NCBI GenBank assembly: GCA_054601695.1
Contig: BAAHQB010000394.1
Location: forward strand, 62,001-126,000
Direction: 5' to 3'
DNA from: Amorphochlora amoebiformis
Lineage: Eukaryota > Cercozoa > Chlorarachniophyceae
Length of the DNA stretch: 64,000 nucleotides
Shown piece after piece: positions 1-30,859 of the stretch. The notes beneath the pieces were generated by a model, which searched no databases, was not told the origin of the DNA, and worked only from the letters and a program-made list of their open reading frames with translations. A program made the position numbers and the translations under genes. The stretch's first letter is position 1; every line of letters begins with the position of its first letter.

Positions 1-984
1 ATGTACCTGATCATGCCGACTGGGTCTAGTGGGTCCAGTAGATACACTAGAGATGTCATCATGGCATGTACTCTGCATATTACCTAGACTACAGCTGAGT
101 ATTGATAATCATAGTAACCTGAAGCTTATGATTACGACTTTTCTGCATACAGTTGATAATCCAGCTGTAGCAGCAGCCAACGTTGGGGGTAGCCCAGTGG
201 AAACTCAAACCTATCAAAAGCACGGCGCCATAACGCCATTTTGACTAAAACCCCCAATTCTAGAATTAGTCGCGTTCTAGTTCGAAATGTCAGCACGTAG
301 CGTAACGTGGCCCTCTCCCTGATGATAAGCGATGACACGCTGAAGGTATGCCCCAGTGAGCTTGCGTATCAGGCTTGATCAGGGTTGATACGCGGAAGCC
401 ATGCCCCACACAGTAAGGTTGCGTATTGACAGTCCACAGTCATGCCTTGAGTTCACCACATACACGCCACTTGCCTAATTATATGTCAAGTTATTGCAAT
501 AGCTACCTATATGTACATACATACATCTACACGGATATATTTAATATACGCCCCCGCCATCGTACTTTCAAACACATGGTTTATGTAGATTATATATATC
601 ATATTTGTATGTATGTATATATATATATATGTCTACATTCCAATGCATTATATAATACATACACACACATATGTATAAATATATATATATGTATATATAT
701 ATATATGAATATTATATATATATATATGTGTATATGTATATGTATGTGTATATTTATACATATGTATATGTGTGTGTGTATATATGTATATAAATATATG
801 TATATTTATATACATATATAAATATATGTAATATATATGTATACATATATATATATTATCTATATATATATATATATGTGTACATATGTGCATGTATATA
901 TATATGTATATATATGTGTATATGTATGTATATATGTGTATTCATGTGTACATGTACACATGGATAGACATTATATACACATAT

Positions 985-1045
<61 letters not shown>

Positions 1046-1130
1046 GCAGTAGTGTATACACATTAGTGCGTATTCGAATATGTGTGTGTGTAATTGTATG
1101 TGTATGCATGCATATATGTATAATATATAC

Positions 1131-1169
<39 letters not shown>

Positions 1170-1317
1170 GTTTACATTTTGTGCTGTGGGATACATTCGG
1201 TAGGTGAGAGATATCTCGCGATTCACATGCACCTAATATATATATATATATATATATATTATATCTAGCATATATATATATATATATATATATAAATACA
1301 ATATATATATATATGTA

Positions 1318-1361
<44 letters not shown>

Positions 1362-1403
1362 TAATATAATATATATATATATATATATATATAGATATAA
1401 TAT

Positions 1404-1440
<37 letters not shown>

Positions 1441-1554
1441 CTTTGCAAGCTTTTAAGGTGATCCAGTGATTATATTAGTATATATGCGTATGCGTACTGG
1501 CACTCAGTAGAACACTAGTACCAGTACGTACATGTAGATATAATATATATTATA

Positions 1555-1592
<38 letters not shown>

Positions 1593-1642
1593 TGTGTGTG
1601 TGTATATATATGAACACATGTATATATATATATAATATATAC

Positions 1643-1676
<34 letters not shown>

Positions 1677-1846
1677 TAATAGACATATATATATATATAC
1701 ATACATATATATATATATATATATGTATATTAATATATATATATATATACATACATATATATATATATTTATATATATATATGACTAGGATGTAGTCTGC
1801 AGTGTATCTCGATTGTCTAGAGTGTTATTTTAAGATGCAAGAGGCA

Positions 1847-2180
1847 GATGCTGTAGGCTATTTAAATAGCTAAAATTCTAAGGCAAAGGATGCTGTAGGC
1901 TATTTAAATAGCTAAAATTCTAAGGCATGGATGCTGCAGGCTATTTAAATAGCTAAAATTCTAAGGCGAAGGATGCTGTAGGCTATTTAAATAGCTAAAA
2001 TTCTAAGGCGAAGGATGCTGTAGGGTATTTAAATAGCTAAAATTCTAAGGCATGGATGCTGTAAGCTATTTAAATAGCTAAATTCTAAGGGGAAGGATGG
2101 TGTAGGCTATTTAAATAGCTAAAATTCTAAGGCGAAGGATGGTGGAGGGTACATAAATAGCTAAAATTGTAAGGCGAAGG
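1847..2180. repeat. 42-bp minisatellite with a 14-bp palindrome, 8 copies
   Basis: Eight tandem copies start at about 1847, 1889, 1930, 1972, 2014, 2055, 2096 and 2138, spaced 41 or 42 bp. Most units contain the perfect palindrome GCTATTTAAATAGC and the tail TAAAATTCTAAGG. The array lies just 3' of the last GH32 exon. Read on the minus strand each unit offers an acceptor-like TTTTAG before CTATTTAAATAG, so it could be decoy copies of a lost or alternative terminal exon, as elsewhere in this window. Confidence 0.9.
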
Positions 2181-2281
2181 ATGTCTCTTGACAGACATGC
2201 TTTTAAATACAACATCAACCAAAACATCACACAATGTATGTACATATATATACATATACATAATACATATATACATATATA

Positions 2282-2348
<67 letters not shown>

Positions 2349-2411
2349 GTATATATGTATTATATTGTATACACTACACACACATACATATATACCTACG
2401 TATATATCTAC

Positions 2412-2470
<59 letters not shown>

Positions 2471-2478
2471 TAATTTAT

Positions 2479-16800
<14,322 letters not shown>

Positions 16801-17329
16801 TTTTCTATTGATTGGTGAATATATTTCGGACACAGAAGGGTCCGGAAGGAGGGGGAGATGGTGTGGGATATGTCCTTCAATTGCCGACAAAATGAAAATA
16901 AATCTAGCCGAAAAAAAAGAAATTTCAACATTAGATATCGAGATATCACGTTGGTGTGAAACGATATATGGATATCTGATCTTTGATATGTGCACATATC
17001 AGAATACTTATACGGTGTTCAGAACGATCTCCCAGAACAGTCGACGAAATGCCCCGCCGTTCTAGGTCATGAGTGCCGGAGGGGGGGGGGGATGGGAGGG
17101 ACATTTTTTCAGAATTTTTTTTCCTGAAAATAAAAGAAGAAAGAGGAAGACGTGATGGAGAAAAATGGATGCAAAATTGAGTTGGGTTTCGGGGGTAGGG
17201 CGGGGCGCATATGGGATGTTCCTCTTATTTTTGGTGATTTTACATGTGTATATGACATGTGTGTGAGTATTTACATAGGAAGTATATATGTGAATATTTA
17301 TAAGTTCGTGTGGTATGTGTTGCATGACG

Positions 17330-17468
17330 AATTGTGGATGTTTGAATATGTTTTAGGTATGTGTAAAAGAGTTTTAAATGTCATTACTGTCAAAAATGAT
17401 GAATTGTAGATGTTTGAATATGTTTTAGGTATGTGTAAAAGAATTATATAAATGTCATTACTGTCAAA
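17330..17468. repeat. Two-copy ~70-bp direct repeat
   Basis: GAATTGTRGATGTTTGAATA and the following TTTTAGGTATGTGTAAAAGA occur twice in tandem. It lies between the GH32 start and the next (TA)n tract. I see no coding content. Confidence 0.85.
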
Positions 17469-17469
17469 T

Positions 17470-18770
<1,301 letters not shown>

Positions 18771-18779
18771 CATATAAAC

Positions 18780-18814
<35 letters not shown>

Positions 18815-19185
18815 CATATGATATTAACATCCAAACATGTTTTTGAACATAAGGCAACCGTCGAGACCAACGAACAAGGCAAATGATCCCGAACCCTAAC
18901 CTCTAATACTAAATCTACCTCCAAACAACCTCTAATACTAAATCTGCCTCCCAACAACCCTCAAACCGCAAAATCCGACTAACCCCAACATCAACGCGCA
19001 AGTGTTAACCTAAGCTTCTGAGATATATCCCCGGCACTACCCGGGTATCCCTGGAGGCGTAGTTTTTTTTTCGGGCTTAGCTAACGTGTTTGTTTGTTAG
19101 AGATCGTGCTGAGCGCAAGAGGGGGGTACATCAAAGGTTTTTATACACACCCTACTCTTGGCTTTAATATTTATACATAACATAC

Positions 19186-19257
<72 letters not shown>

Positions 19258-19326
19258 TGTATATGAATACAAAATATATTCACATATGTACGTGTACATA
19301 CAAATCATGTATATTATATATATATA

Positions 19327-19367
<41 letters not shown>

Positions 19368-19615
19368 GATATATACATAAGTGTATAGATACATGTATAT
19401 GTATATAGTTTGCGGATGTATTCGTGGTTTAGTAATTAGAGATTGTATGTTTGTTGGTTGTAGAGAGATTGTGAAGACATTAAAGGGTGGTTATACATAT
19501 ATATATATATATATATATGTATACATAATGTATACATATATATATATATATATAAAGATATATTATATCTATATTATAATATATATATATGTGTATATAT
19601 ATTTATGTATATATG

Positions 19616-19654
<39 letters not shown>

Positions 19655-19778
19655 TTTGGAGAGGTTATGGTAGTAGTGGTTTATAAACTGGTTTTAGCGA
19701 CCGTATGTGTTTATTGACTGCTTTTAGCGACCGTATGTATGGATTACTTGGAATTTACTTTCGAGTTATGTATGTATA

Positions 19779-19860
<82 letters not shown>

Positions 19861-19903
19861 TGTATATGTCAATATATCTGTACTGTTATATATATATCAA
19901 AAG

Positions 19904-19943
<40 letters not shown>

Positions 19944-19972
19944 ATATATATATAGTGTATACATACATGCAT

Positions 19973-20006
<34 letters not shown>

Positions 20007-20034
20007 ATATATATAGTGACATGCATAGACTCCC

Positions 20035-20266
20035 ATGGACATACGCACCAGAAAACGTATCAAATTCCCCAACCCAAACACTAGAACGAAAGGGCCTTCC
20101 AAGTGTACTTCATCTACAATTATTCTCAAAACTACACGCGAGGTGGGTTCAGTTGGTCATCAAGACCGAAACCAGACTCTTAAAACAGCCCAAACATCCT
20201 CAAAACCTTTACTAACGCTACCCTTAACCAACGCCCGAGTGACTGAGCACTTTATGTCATGTCTGG

Positions 20267-20321
<55 letters not shown>

Positions 20322-20537
20322 CATACACATATGAATATATATATACATGCACACATACACATTTATGTATATATATATATATATATATATGTACATATAT
20401 ATACATATATATATATACACATACATATATAATATATATATGTACATACACATATTTATATATATATGCACATATATATATACACATATATATGTACATA
20501 TATATTATATATAATTCGTATAGATTATATGATATAA

Positions 20538-20582
<45 letters not shown>

Positions 20583-20899
20583 AGGTGTGGGTAACGTGTA
20601 TACGTCACGGACAATCTGAGGCTCAGGTACACACGTGTATGCATATAATATATATCCAAATACTTTTAGGTATATGTCCAAATACTTTTAGGTGTATATC
20701 CAAATACTTTAGGTATATATCCAAATACTTTAGGTATACACGTGTATGGATATACAATATACATATATATACATATATGTATGTGTATATGTATATGTAT
20801 ATGTATACATATATATAGATATAATGCATTACATAAACAACACACATTGATATGTACACACATATACATATACACATATACACACATATATATATATAA

Positions 20900-20936
<37 letters not shown>

Positions 20937-21062
20937 CGTATATATACATATATATATATATATATATAATACATGTGTATATATATACATACACATATAC
21001 ACACATATATACACATACATATATATAGTATATATCTATATATACATATAGATGTGCATATA

Positions 21063-21115
<53 letters not shown>

Positions 21116-21132
21116 ACATATAAGTATATAAT

Positions 21133-21172
<40 letters not shown>

Positions 21173-21250
21173 TATTGTATAAATATTATGCATAAATATA
21201 TATGTACATATATACATATACATATACACATCTACACACATATATAATAT

Positions 21251-21281
<31 letters not shown>

Positions 21282-21345
21282 GTGTGTACGTATATATATA
21301 CATATATATATATAAATGCTTATATATGGCATATAAGTATATGAA

Positions 21346-21383
<38 letters not shown>

Positions 21384-22276
21384 CATTAACCCCCCAGACC
21401 GCCCCGCGAAGAGAGAGGTTAACAGAGACATATCGAGACCCACCGCTAACTAGGAAGGTCTCCTGACATTTAACCACACCAACATCTCGAGATATCTCAA
21501 ATAGATATATCGAGATATCTCATAGAGATATATCGATATATCTCATAGAGACATATCTAAGACGCACCGCTAGCTAGGAAGGTCTCCTGACATTTAACCA
21601 CACCAACATCTCATAGACATATATCGAGATATCTCAAATAGATATATCGAGATATTTCATAGAGATTTATCAATATATCTCATAGAGACATATCTAAGAC
21701 ACACCGCTAACTAGGAAGGTCTCCTGACATTTAACCACACCAACATCTCACATATGCATATCGAGATATCTCATAGAGATATATCGAGATATCTCATAGA
21801 GACATATCTAAGTCACACCGCTAACTTGGAAGGTCTCCTGACGTTTAACAAAACCAACATATCATAGACACATTTCGAGATATCTCACAGAGACATATCG
21901 AGATATTTATATCGAGATATCTCATAGAGACATATCGAGATATCTCATAGAGACATATCGAGATATCTCTAGAGACATATTGAGACGCACCGCTAACAAG
22001 GAAGGTTTCCTCACATTTATCCACACATCTCAAGGACACATATCGAGATATCTCATGTAGACATGTCAAGATATCTCATATAGATATATCGAGATATCTC
22101 ATAGAGACATATCGAAACGCACCACTAACTAGGAAGTTCTCCTGACATTTGTCCACACAAACATCTCATAGACGCTCAAAATCTATCTACAACACATATG
22201 CACACACAAATACACACGATCGCATACATAAAAGCAACGAATACTTACTACAACCCAAACGCTAAATATATCTATT

Positions 22277-22323
<47 letters not shown>

Positions 22324-22470
22324 TATATATGTATATATGTATGTATGTATGTATGTATATATATATATGTGTATATGTATATGTATATATATATATATAA
22401 TTCAGGGGCATATTCAGGCTAAGGATCTTGCACAGAAAGTAAGAAATTATACATGTATAAATGCATGATA

Positions 22471-22520
<50 letters not shown>

Positions 22521-23118
22521 CATATATTACACTATATACATATATATATATATATATAACACGTATTAATAATACATGGGTCCTTATCACATAAATATAT
22601 ATATACATACATATATACATATATATTATATTTATATATAATAATACTTAGGTCCTTATCCCAGAATTAGTGGTATGCTCAACCCTCACACGTGCCATAC
22701 AAACGGCCTGCCACCTCTTTGGGAAGAAGGGTATCTACTATGCCATACCACACAAATGTCACACTCTCATGTCACCCTCTCATGTCACACTCTCATGTCA
22801 CACTCTCATGTCACACTATCATGTCACACTCTCATGTCACACTCTCAGGTCACACTCTCATGTCACACTCTCATGTCACACTCTCATGCCACACTCTCAT
22901 GTCACACTCTCAGGTCATGTCACGCTCTCATGTCACGCGCTCATGTCACACTCTCATGTCACACTCACGTCACACTCATATCAATATCACTCTCATGTCA
23001 TACTCGCATATCTCACCCTCATATGACTCTCATGTCATACTCTTATGTATATATACGTAATATATGTGTATATGTATGAATAGATATAAATGTATGTGTG
23101 TATGTGTATGTATGTATG

Positions 23119-23179
<61 letters not shown>

Positions 23180-23199
23180 ATATATACATATCAGGCATG

Positions 23200-23247
<48 letters not shown>

Positions 23248-23391
23248 CATGATATATATATATATATATATACATATATATTAAATATATATATTTTAAT
23301 ATATATATATATATATATACATATATCAGACGTGCAGATTATTAGCAGTCCTATAGTGTGCGAGCTAGGCCATATTCCTGAAAATAACCCC

Positions 23392-23457
<66 letters not shown>

Positions 23458-23478
23458 GTATTTATATATACACATATA

Positions 23479-23525
<47 letters not shown>

Positions 23526-23556
23526 CACATATATACACACACATATATATATAAAT

Positions 23557-23600
<44 letters not shown>

Positions 23601-23929
23601 CTGTATATATACGCGTATATTTACATATGTATATATATAAGATATTGAAAGTTTAGTTGGTTATCTTACAAGGTTAAATATATAACCCAAATCAAACATA
23701 TATTCGAATATTTCAAAACAAATCGACTCATTTTTAAAACATATACATACATATATCCATTGATTTCAAGGCCTCTCCAAGACTTGAAAAAAGACTCTCA
23801 AATTGCAAGGGTTACTGTACTTATGGTTAAGATTGGTTACAATATATGATTAGGAATAGGGTTAGGCTTAGGGATGGGGTTAGGGGTTTGTTAAGCTTAG
23901 AAATTACTTCGTAGGGTATGTGTTAATTG

Positions 23930-24028
<99 letters not shown>

Positions 24029-24118
24029 TGTAGTATATCTATATACGTTTTTTAATAAATAGGATATGTATGTATATATGTGAAAATATCATATTTCTAT
24101 GCACGTATAATACATATT

Positions 24119-24149
<31 letters not shown>

Positions 24150-24860
24150 GTATATTATGCATATATGCATATCATATGTAATATATATAATATTGATTAT
24201 ATTTCAATCTCAGTTGCCAGGCATTGATCGGATCAAATTCGAAAACAGTAACCAAATTGCTTCCCCAAACCCTAACCCTAACCCTAACCCTAACCCTAAC
24301 CCTAATCTTAACAGTAACCTTACCCTAGTTTGTTTCTCAAATCTAACCCTAAACTAACCCCTTACACAGCTACAAATCCACAAGATTCTTCAACATGTAA
24401 AATCTAACCCTAATCCTTACCCTCTAACCAGAAACCCTAACCATAACCATAACCCCAACCCATAACCCTAACCTTAATCCGAACCCTAACCCGAACCCTA
24501 ACCCTAACCCTAACCATAACCCTAACCCTAACCCTAAAGAGGGTTAGGCCTAGGGGTAAGTTGAGGGAGTCTCTTTGGGTTCAGATTAGGGTTAGGGTTT
24601 GGGTTTTGATGACAACTAGCCGTTGGGCTTCGGGTTAGGGTTAGGGTAAAGGTTAGACCCTTGGGGGGGGTTAGGGTTAGGGTTATAGGGTTAGGGTTAG
24701 GGTTATAGGGTTAGGGTTAAGGTTAGGGTTAGGGTTCGGGTTAAGCGGATGGGTTAGTAACAGTAATCCTAACAGCTAGTAAGTCAAGTTCTGCGGCGTG
24801 TATGGAGTTTTGCAAGTGGTTGCAGGTTACACAAATCGAGAGAGGGAGAGGAGGGAGAGG

Positions 24861-24920
<60 letters not shown>

Positions 24921-25139
24921 GGGAGAGAGGGGGAGACAAAAAGAGGGAGACAGAAAGAGGGAGAGGGAGAGATAGAGGGGGACAGTGAAAGGAGAGTGAG
25001 AGGAGAGAGAGAGAGAGAGAGAGAGTGTGAGAGAGAGAGAGGAAGGAGAGAGGAAGGAGAGAGAGAAAGGGAGAGAGGGAGAGAGAGGGAGAGGGAGGGG
25101 ACAGAGAGAGGGGGAGAGAGAGGGAGAGGGAGAGGCAGG

Positions 25140-25173
<34 letters not shown>

Positions 25174-25529
25174 GGGAGAGGGAGGGAAGGGAGAGAGAGA
25201 GAGAGGGTGTGTGTGTGTGAGAGAGAGAGAGAGACGAAGAGAGGAGAGAGAGAGAGAGAGGAAGAGAGGAGAGGGGGAATAAATCTTATCCTAAATGATT
25301 TTTATTAAATGAAAAATGTATATACGTATATATATATATATATATATATGTATATTTATATATACGTAATTATATTTAAATATATAATTAGTTTATGAAT
25401 ATATATTTATATGTAAGATATATATATACATAATAATATACGCACAAAACATATATATATATATACATAATATACGCACAAAACATATATAGATATACAC
25501 ATTACACATACATATGTGTGTATATATAT

Positions 25530-25564
<35 letters not shown>

Positions 25565-25568
25565 AATG

Positions 25569-25601
<33 letters not shown>

Positions 25602-25752
25602 TTGGATATATGGATATATACATACACATATAAATACATATATACATTTGTATACAGGAGAGAGAAGAAAAGCACATAACGCTCGTGGGCCATTCCAACT
25701 TTATTCGAAAGTTATATACATATATATATATATATACATATATATATATTTA

Positions 25753-25824
<72 letters not shown>

Positions 25825-25827
25825 ATA

Positions 25828-25907
<80 letters not shown>

Positions 25908-25967
25908 TATGTATTTATATATATATGAATATGTAAGTGTGTATGGGTTTGGGTGTGGGTGTATGAA

Positions 25968-26048
<81 letters not shown>

Positions 26049-26176
26049 TCATACATAAAATATACATATACTATGTATAACATATGAATGTACATAAATG
26101 TATATATATTTATAATACATACATAATAATATATATATATAATACATACATATATATATATATATATAATACATAA

Positions 26177-26215
<39 letters not shown>

Positions 26216-26216
26216 A

Positions 26217-26272
<56 letters not shown>

Positions 26273-26389
26273 TAAGGTATATATATGTAAATACATTATA
26301 CCAATATATATATTAAATTATATATATATATATATATATAATATATATATATATATACATGTATATATATGTATATACATAGATACACT

Positions 26390-26433
<44 letters not shown>

Positions 26434-26450
26434 GTAGATACATTGATTTC

Positions 26451-26508
<58 letters not shown>

Positions 26509-26572
26509 TTTGATCTCAAATACCTGTATCTACTAATACAGACTGAGAGGAATAGTCCTCGATCGAAAACTG

Positions 26573-26616
<44 letters not shown>

Positions 26617-26704
26617 ATATAAATATATAATATATGTATAAATATACATATATATATATATATATACATATAATATATATATACATATACATAATAATAG
26701 TATA

Positions 26705-26739
<35 letters not shown>

Positions 26740-26778
26740 AATACAGACTGAGAGGATTAGTCTTCGGATCGAAAACTG

Positions 26779-26830
<52 letters not shown>

Positions 26831-26873
26831 TGCACATACAATATATATATATATATATACATATATATATACA

Positions 26874-26906
<33 letters not shown>

Positions 26907-26981
26907 TACAGACTAAGCGGAAATAGTCTTCGGATCGAAAACTGCTCCCCCCTTCATCTACGAATAAATCAACAGTACTGA
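20035..26981 (+). CDS. Histidine phosphatase superfamily (phosphoglycerate-mutase-like) protein, 11 exons
   Basis: Predicted phosphohydrolase or mutase; the substrate is unknown. Exons: 20035-20142, 20585-20626, 21398-21457, 22406-22438, 22652-22730, 23330-23393, 23771-23810, 24214-24247, 24780-24825, 25663-25710, 26912-26981. They sum to 624 nt (207 codons plus a stop) with every junction in phase. Motifs in order: [10 protein letters not shown] (Arg43, phospho-His44), [33 protein letters not shown] (Arg95), [19 protein letters not shown] (Glu119), [32 protein letters not shown] and [16 protein letters not shown] (His179). These match the catalytic core of the family in order and spacing. 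The first exon (36 basic residues) is the least certain. Introns carry (TA)n, a GTCACACTCTCAT repeat, telomere-like arrays and a GA array. The last exon has two truncated copies upstream. Confidence 0.85.
20585..20626 (+). CDS. Histidine phosphatase exon 2: RHG catalytic motif
   Basis: A 42-nt exon between ATATAG and CAG|GTACAC encodes [17 protein letters not shown] carries the histidine that is phosphorylated during catalysis in this superfamily. It was the anchor for the rest of the gene. Confidence 0.85.
21398..22185 (+). repeat. Histidine phosphatase exon 3 followed by about five partial copies
   Basis: The intact exon (21398-21457) ends CACCGCTAACTAGGAAG then a GTCTCC donor. The same 3' half plus donor recurs near 21567, 21700, 21818, 21988 and 22119. 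The copies are separated by TCGAGATATCTCATAGAGAC-type units. All copies lie downstream, lack the 5' half and acceptor, and accumulate substitutions. Confidence 0.85.
22745..23045. repeat. 13-bp minisatellite (CATGTCACACTCT)
   Basis: About 20 copies of a 13-bp unit with small variants, in the intron after exon 5 of the histidine phosphatase gene. It reads as open frames in three phases on the plus strand, a consequence of the 13-bp period rather than of coding. Confidence 0.9.
24262..24745. repeat. Inverted interstitial telomere-like repeats: CCCTAA array then TTAGGG array
   Basis: CCCTAA units fill about 24268-24310 and 24420-24535. After a 50-bp spacer TTAGGG units fill about 24590-24745. 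The two arms are inverted relative to each other, so the strand could fold back on itself. The block lies in the intron between exons 8 and 9 of the histidine phosphatase gene. Confidence 0.9.
24838..25276. repeat. (GA)n-rich microsatellite
   Basis: About 440 bp of purine-only GA/GGGA repeats in the intron after exon 9 of the histidine phosphatase gene. The long Arg-Glu open frames it produces are repeat artefacts. Confidence 0.95.
26538..26981 (+). repeat. Histidine phosphatase last exon with two truncated upstream copies
   Basis: The string ATACAGACTGAGAGGA and the following GATCGAAAACTGCTC occur near 26538, 26742 and 26907. The first two run into (TA)n right after CTGCTC. The third continues CCCCCC and encodes the C-terminus and TGA at 26979-26981. 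Confidence 0.8.
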
Positions 26982-26988
26982 TACATAC

Positions 26989-27021
<33 letters not shown>

Positions 27022-27586
27022 ATATATATATATATATATATCAATATATATATATATATATATATCAATATATATGAGATATATATATATATATATATAT
27101 TGTTAATTCAAGAGGAGGGATGAGTAGGAAGTCAGACAGCGTCCCAAAATACAATCAACACATACTCAATCGACTAAAACCCCGAAGAGATGCACCCCGC
27201 TATGTCACGTGATTCCCTGATTTTTCGCAAATGAGTTGGAGATATATTCCCATACTTCAGACGGATTTGTACCAAATGACTTATTCCGAAACGATATATA
27301 TGATCCATTGCATTGTATTTCTTTTATTTATCCAGGTTATAATAATATCTTTGATATATATTCTATATTCCCTTTTATCAAGCTTTTGGAATGGAGTAGA
27401 AGTATTGTTATAGGGCTCTTGTATCGACTACCAAATGTGCTAGTTCGATACAAGGATTCATTTGGTTTATTACTGTATTATACTCTATTATACTGTTATT
27501 ATACTGTTATTATACTGTATTATACTGTGTTATACTGAACTGCCGTTGGACTGAATCACCACCCTCCCCCTCCCAGCTGAGTGGGC

Positions 27587-27638
<52 letters not shown>

Positions 27639-28191
27639 CATATGTGTGTGTGTTTATATATATACAATATATACATATATGTATATATATATATATATGT
27701 ATGTGTATATATATATATATATGTGTGTATATATATATATATATGTATGAATGTATGGATGTGATACACATATATTTCCATATATTTATGTATCAGATAT
27801 ATATGTACATATATCGTATGTATAGAAGTGTGTATTTAATATATTGTCGTTACAAGGAGATATATGGACATGTATAGTATGTATAAAATATGAATATAAT
27901 ATATTTGTGGTTACAGGGGTATCGAACTTGTGACCTCAAAGGATACAATTAAGGTTATTATATCACATGTAGTATATAATATACGTATATATAACATATA
28001 TATATATAACATATATATATATATATATATAAACATATACATATGTATATATATATATATACATATATGTATAGGATAAAAATCTACACACAAATATATA
28101 CACATGTAACAAAGTATACATTTATGTAGGCATTTTTAAATGTAATACAATGCATAAGTGTACATATATATGTATATATACATATGTATAC

Positions 28192-28253
<62 letters not shown>

Positions 28254-28334
28254 AATGTAAAAAAGTTGATTTTTTTAGGCGTTAGGACCCAATACATCGA
28301 AAGAGGAACCCGGTATAACACAATATATAATATA

Positions 28335-28373
<39 letters not shown>

Positions 28374-28550
28374 TGTATGGATAAATACTTTACAACATAA
28401 ATGTGTTCCATATTTTTGGCTAGTATACTTCTATGAATAACAATATGTTTTATGGATGTGTACATAGTAATATATGTTGCAAGTGTATTTTAGTAATATT
28501 GTTATATATTTATTGCATGTACATACTTTTGAAAGTATGTACGTTTTATA

Positions 28551-28633
<83 letters not shown>

Positions 28634-28731
28634 GCATCTATATGTATATGATAGCATGTAAATACATAAATCTATATACATATAAATATACAGACATATA
28701 CATGTATACATATACATATACATATGCATAC

Positions 28732-28772
<41 letters not shown>

Positions 28773-28863
28773 CACATACACATACATATACATATATATA
28801 TACATATACTTCTACATATACATATACATATACACAAATATACATATATATGTATATATATAT

Positions 28864-28902
<39 letters not shown>

Positions 28903-29378
28903 AATATATACATATACATATATATATATATACATGTATATATACATATACATATACGTAAATATAGCCTATATAAATACATATACCTATACATATACAA
29001 ATACATAAACATACACATGTACATATACATGTACATATAAATATACATCTACAACAAGGATTTAAACTGGATTAACATAAACATACACACATATCCATAC
29101 ACATACACATACACACAATAGTATGCGGTAATAGTTGATATATAATTTAGTCGTTGGTGAACGCAAGCAGCGGCCAGTACCTTCATCATCTCCAAAAGAT
29201 CTCCGAAACAACTCCAAAAAATCTCCAAAAGATATCCAAAGCATCTCCAGAAAATCTCCGAAAAACCTCGAAAAAATAAACACAGTCATGGTGAACACAT
29301 TTTTGACACCAAAGGCACCCAAACTGAAAAAGCAGCCCTAACACCTTTTCTAACCTATTTCCTATCCGAATATATCTA

Positions 29379-29435
<57 letters not shown>

Positions 29436-29490
29436 TATATGTACACACATATAAGTATATATAATATATATACATGTATATGTGTGTATA

Positions 29491-29543
<53 letters not shown>

Positions 29544-29549
29544 ATGTAT

Positions 29550-29940
29550 GTATAGATGTAATATATATACATACATGTTGTTGCAGCCTTGTTTACTAGA
29601 AGCGTGGTTTGTTGTTCGCAGTATGTAGTCTATGCATTAATATACATACATACATACATGTTGTTGCAGCTTCTTGTTTACTACAAATGCGGTTTGTTGT
29701 TTGGAGTATGTTATCTATGCATTAATGCACATACGTACATACATATGTGTTGTTGTAGCCTCTTGTTTGCTAGAAATATGATTTGTTGTTTGAAGTATGT
29801 TATCTATGCATTAATGCACATACATACATACATATGTGTTGTTGTAGCCTCTTTTGTTGTTTGCAGTAATGTAGCCTATTAATGCACGTATAGTTTGTTG
29901 TTTTGTAGTAATGTAGCCTATGCATGACTACACATACATA
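29550..29940. repeat. ~80-bp tandem repeat, about 5 copies
   Basis: Units combine CATGTTGTTGCAGC, GTTTACTAGAAG, GGTTTGTTGTTYGCAGTA and TATGCATTAATRCACATAC. Copies shorten toward the right. On the minus strand the leftmost copy shows an acceptor-like GCATAG and donor-like GTAAAC, so an exon-derived array is possible but unproven. Confidence 0.6.
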
Positions 29941-30135
29941 CATATCTGCACATAATATTTATATGTATGTACATATACATATACGTATGTATACATGTAT
30001 GCATATACATAATGCATTTCCATATGTATAATAGGTATATATATATATATATGTATGTATATATATATATATTATATATATATATATACATATACATACA
30101 TGTATATATACAAATGTATAAACACATACATGTAC

Positions 30136-30252
<117 letters not shown>

Positions 30253-30368
30253 AATATATATACATATATATATACATATAATATGTATATATTTATATAT
30301 GTATATATACATATATAAATATGTACATATATATTTTTATGATATATATGTGTAAATGTATGTATATA

Positions 30369-30428
<60 letters not shown>

Positions 30429-30466
30429 ATGTATGTATAATATATATATTTATATATATACATTTT

Positions 30467-30498
<32 letters not shown>

Positions 30499-30567
30499 AT
30501 TATATATATATACAGAGAGAAAGGATGTCGGGAAGAGGAAGGTAAAACTATGTGCTGATTTTTCTTT

Positions 30568-30628
<61 letters not shown>

Positions 30629-30671
30629 TATATATGTATATGTGCGTGTGTATGTGTATATGGTATAAATA

Positions 30672-30710
<39 letters not shown>

Positions 30711-30802
30711 CTACATATACATAAAGATATACATACATACACTGTCATAATGATATATACGTAGATGTATGTAATCGAATAATCATGATACATTCACATT
30801 AC

Positions 30803-30859
30803 AGGTGGATCCAAAGCCTCATCGATGAGGAACATTCGAAGTAGATGTAGTTGAACTTC
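30803..30859 (-). CDS. Candidate internal exon of an unrecognised gene
   Basis: Between an AG at 30861-30860 and a GTAATG donor the minus strand encodes EVQLHLLRMFLIDEALDPP, in phase 0 at both ends. The acceptor and first 12 bases recur twice just upstream as a 26-bp repeat (GTTGAACTTCCTTAATCTCA on the plus strand). That is the same arrangement seen at confirmed exons here. No family recognised. A second candidate exon on the same strand (31209-31160) ends in GTATGT and is rich in Trp. Confidence 0.3.

Noticed and set aside
22670-23079. Plus-strand frames of about 120-134 codons
   Set aside because: Only the first 20 codons are a real exon (22652-22730); the rest is the 13-bp GTCACACTCTCAT repeat.
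24798-25308. Arg/Glu-rich frame over the GA array
   Set aside because: Pure purine microsatellite lying in an intron of the histidine phosphatase gene; open in three frames.
27231-27538. Plus-strand frames of 60-100 codons
   Set aside because: No recognisable motif, no paired splice sites, and the tail is a TACTG repeat; chance is the simplest explanation.
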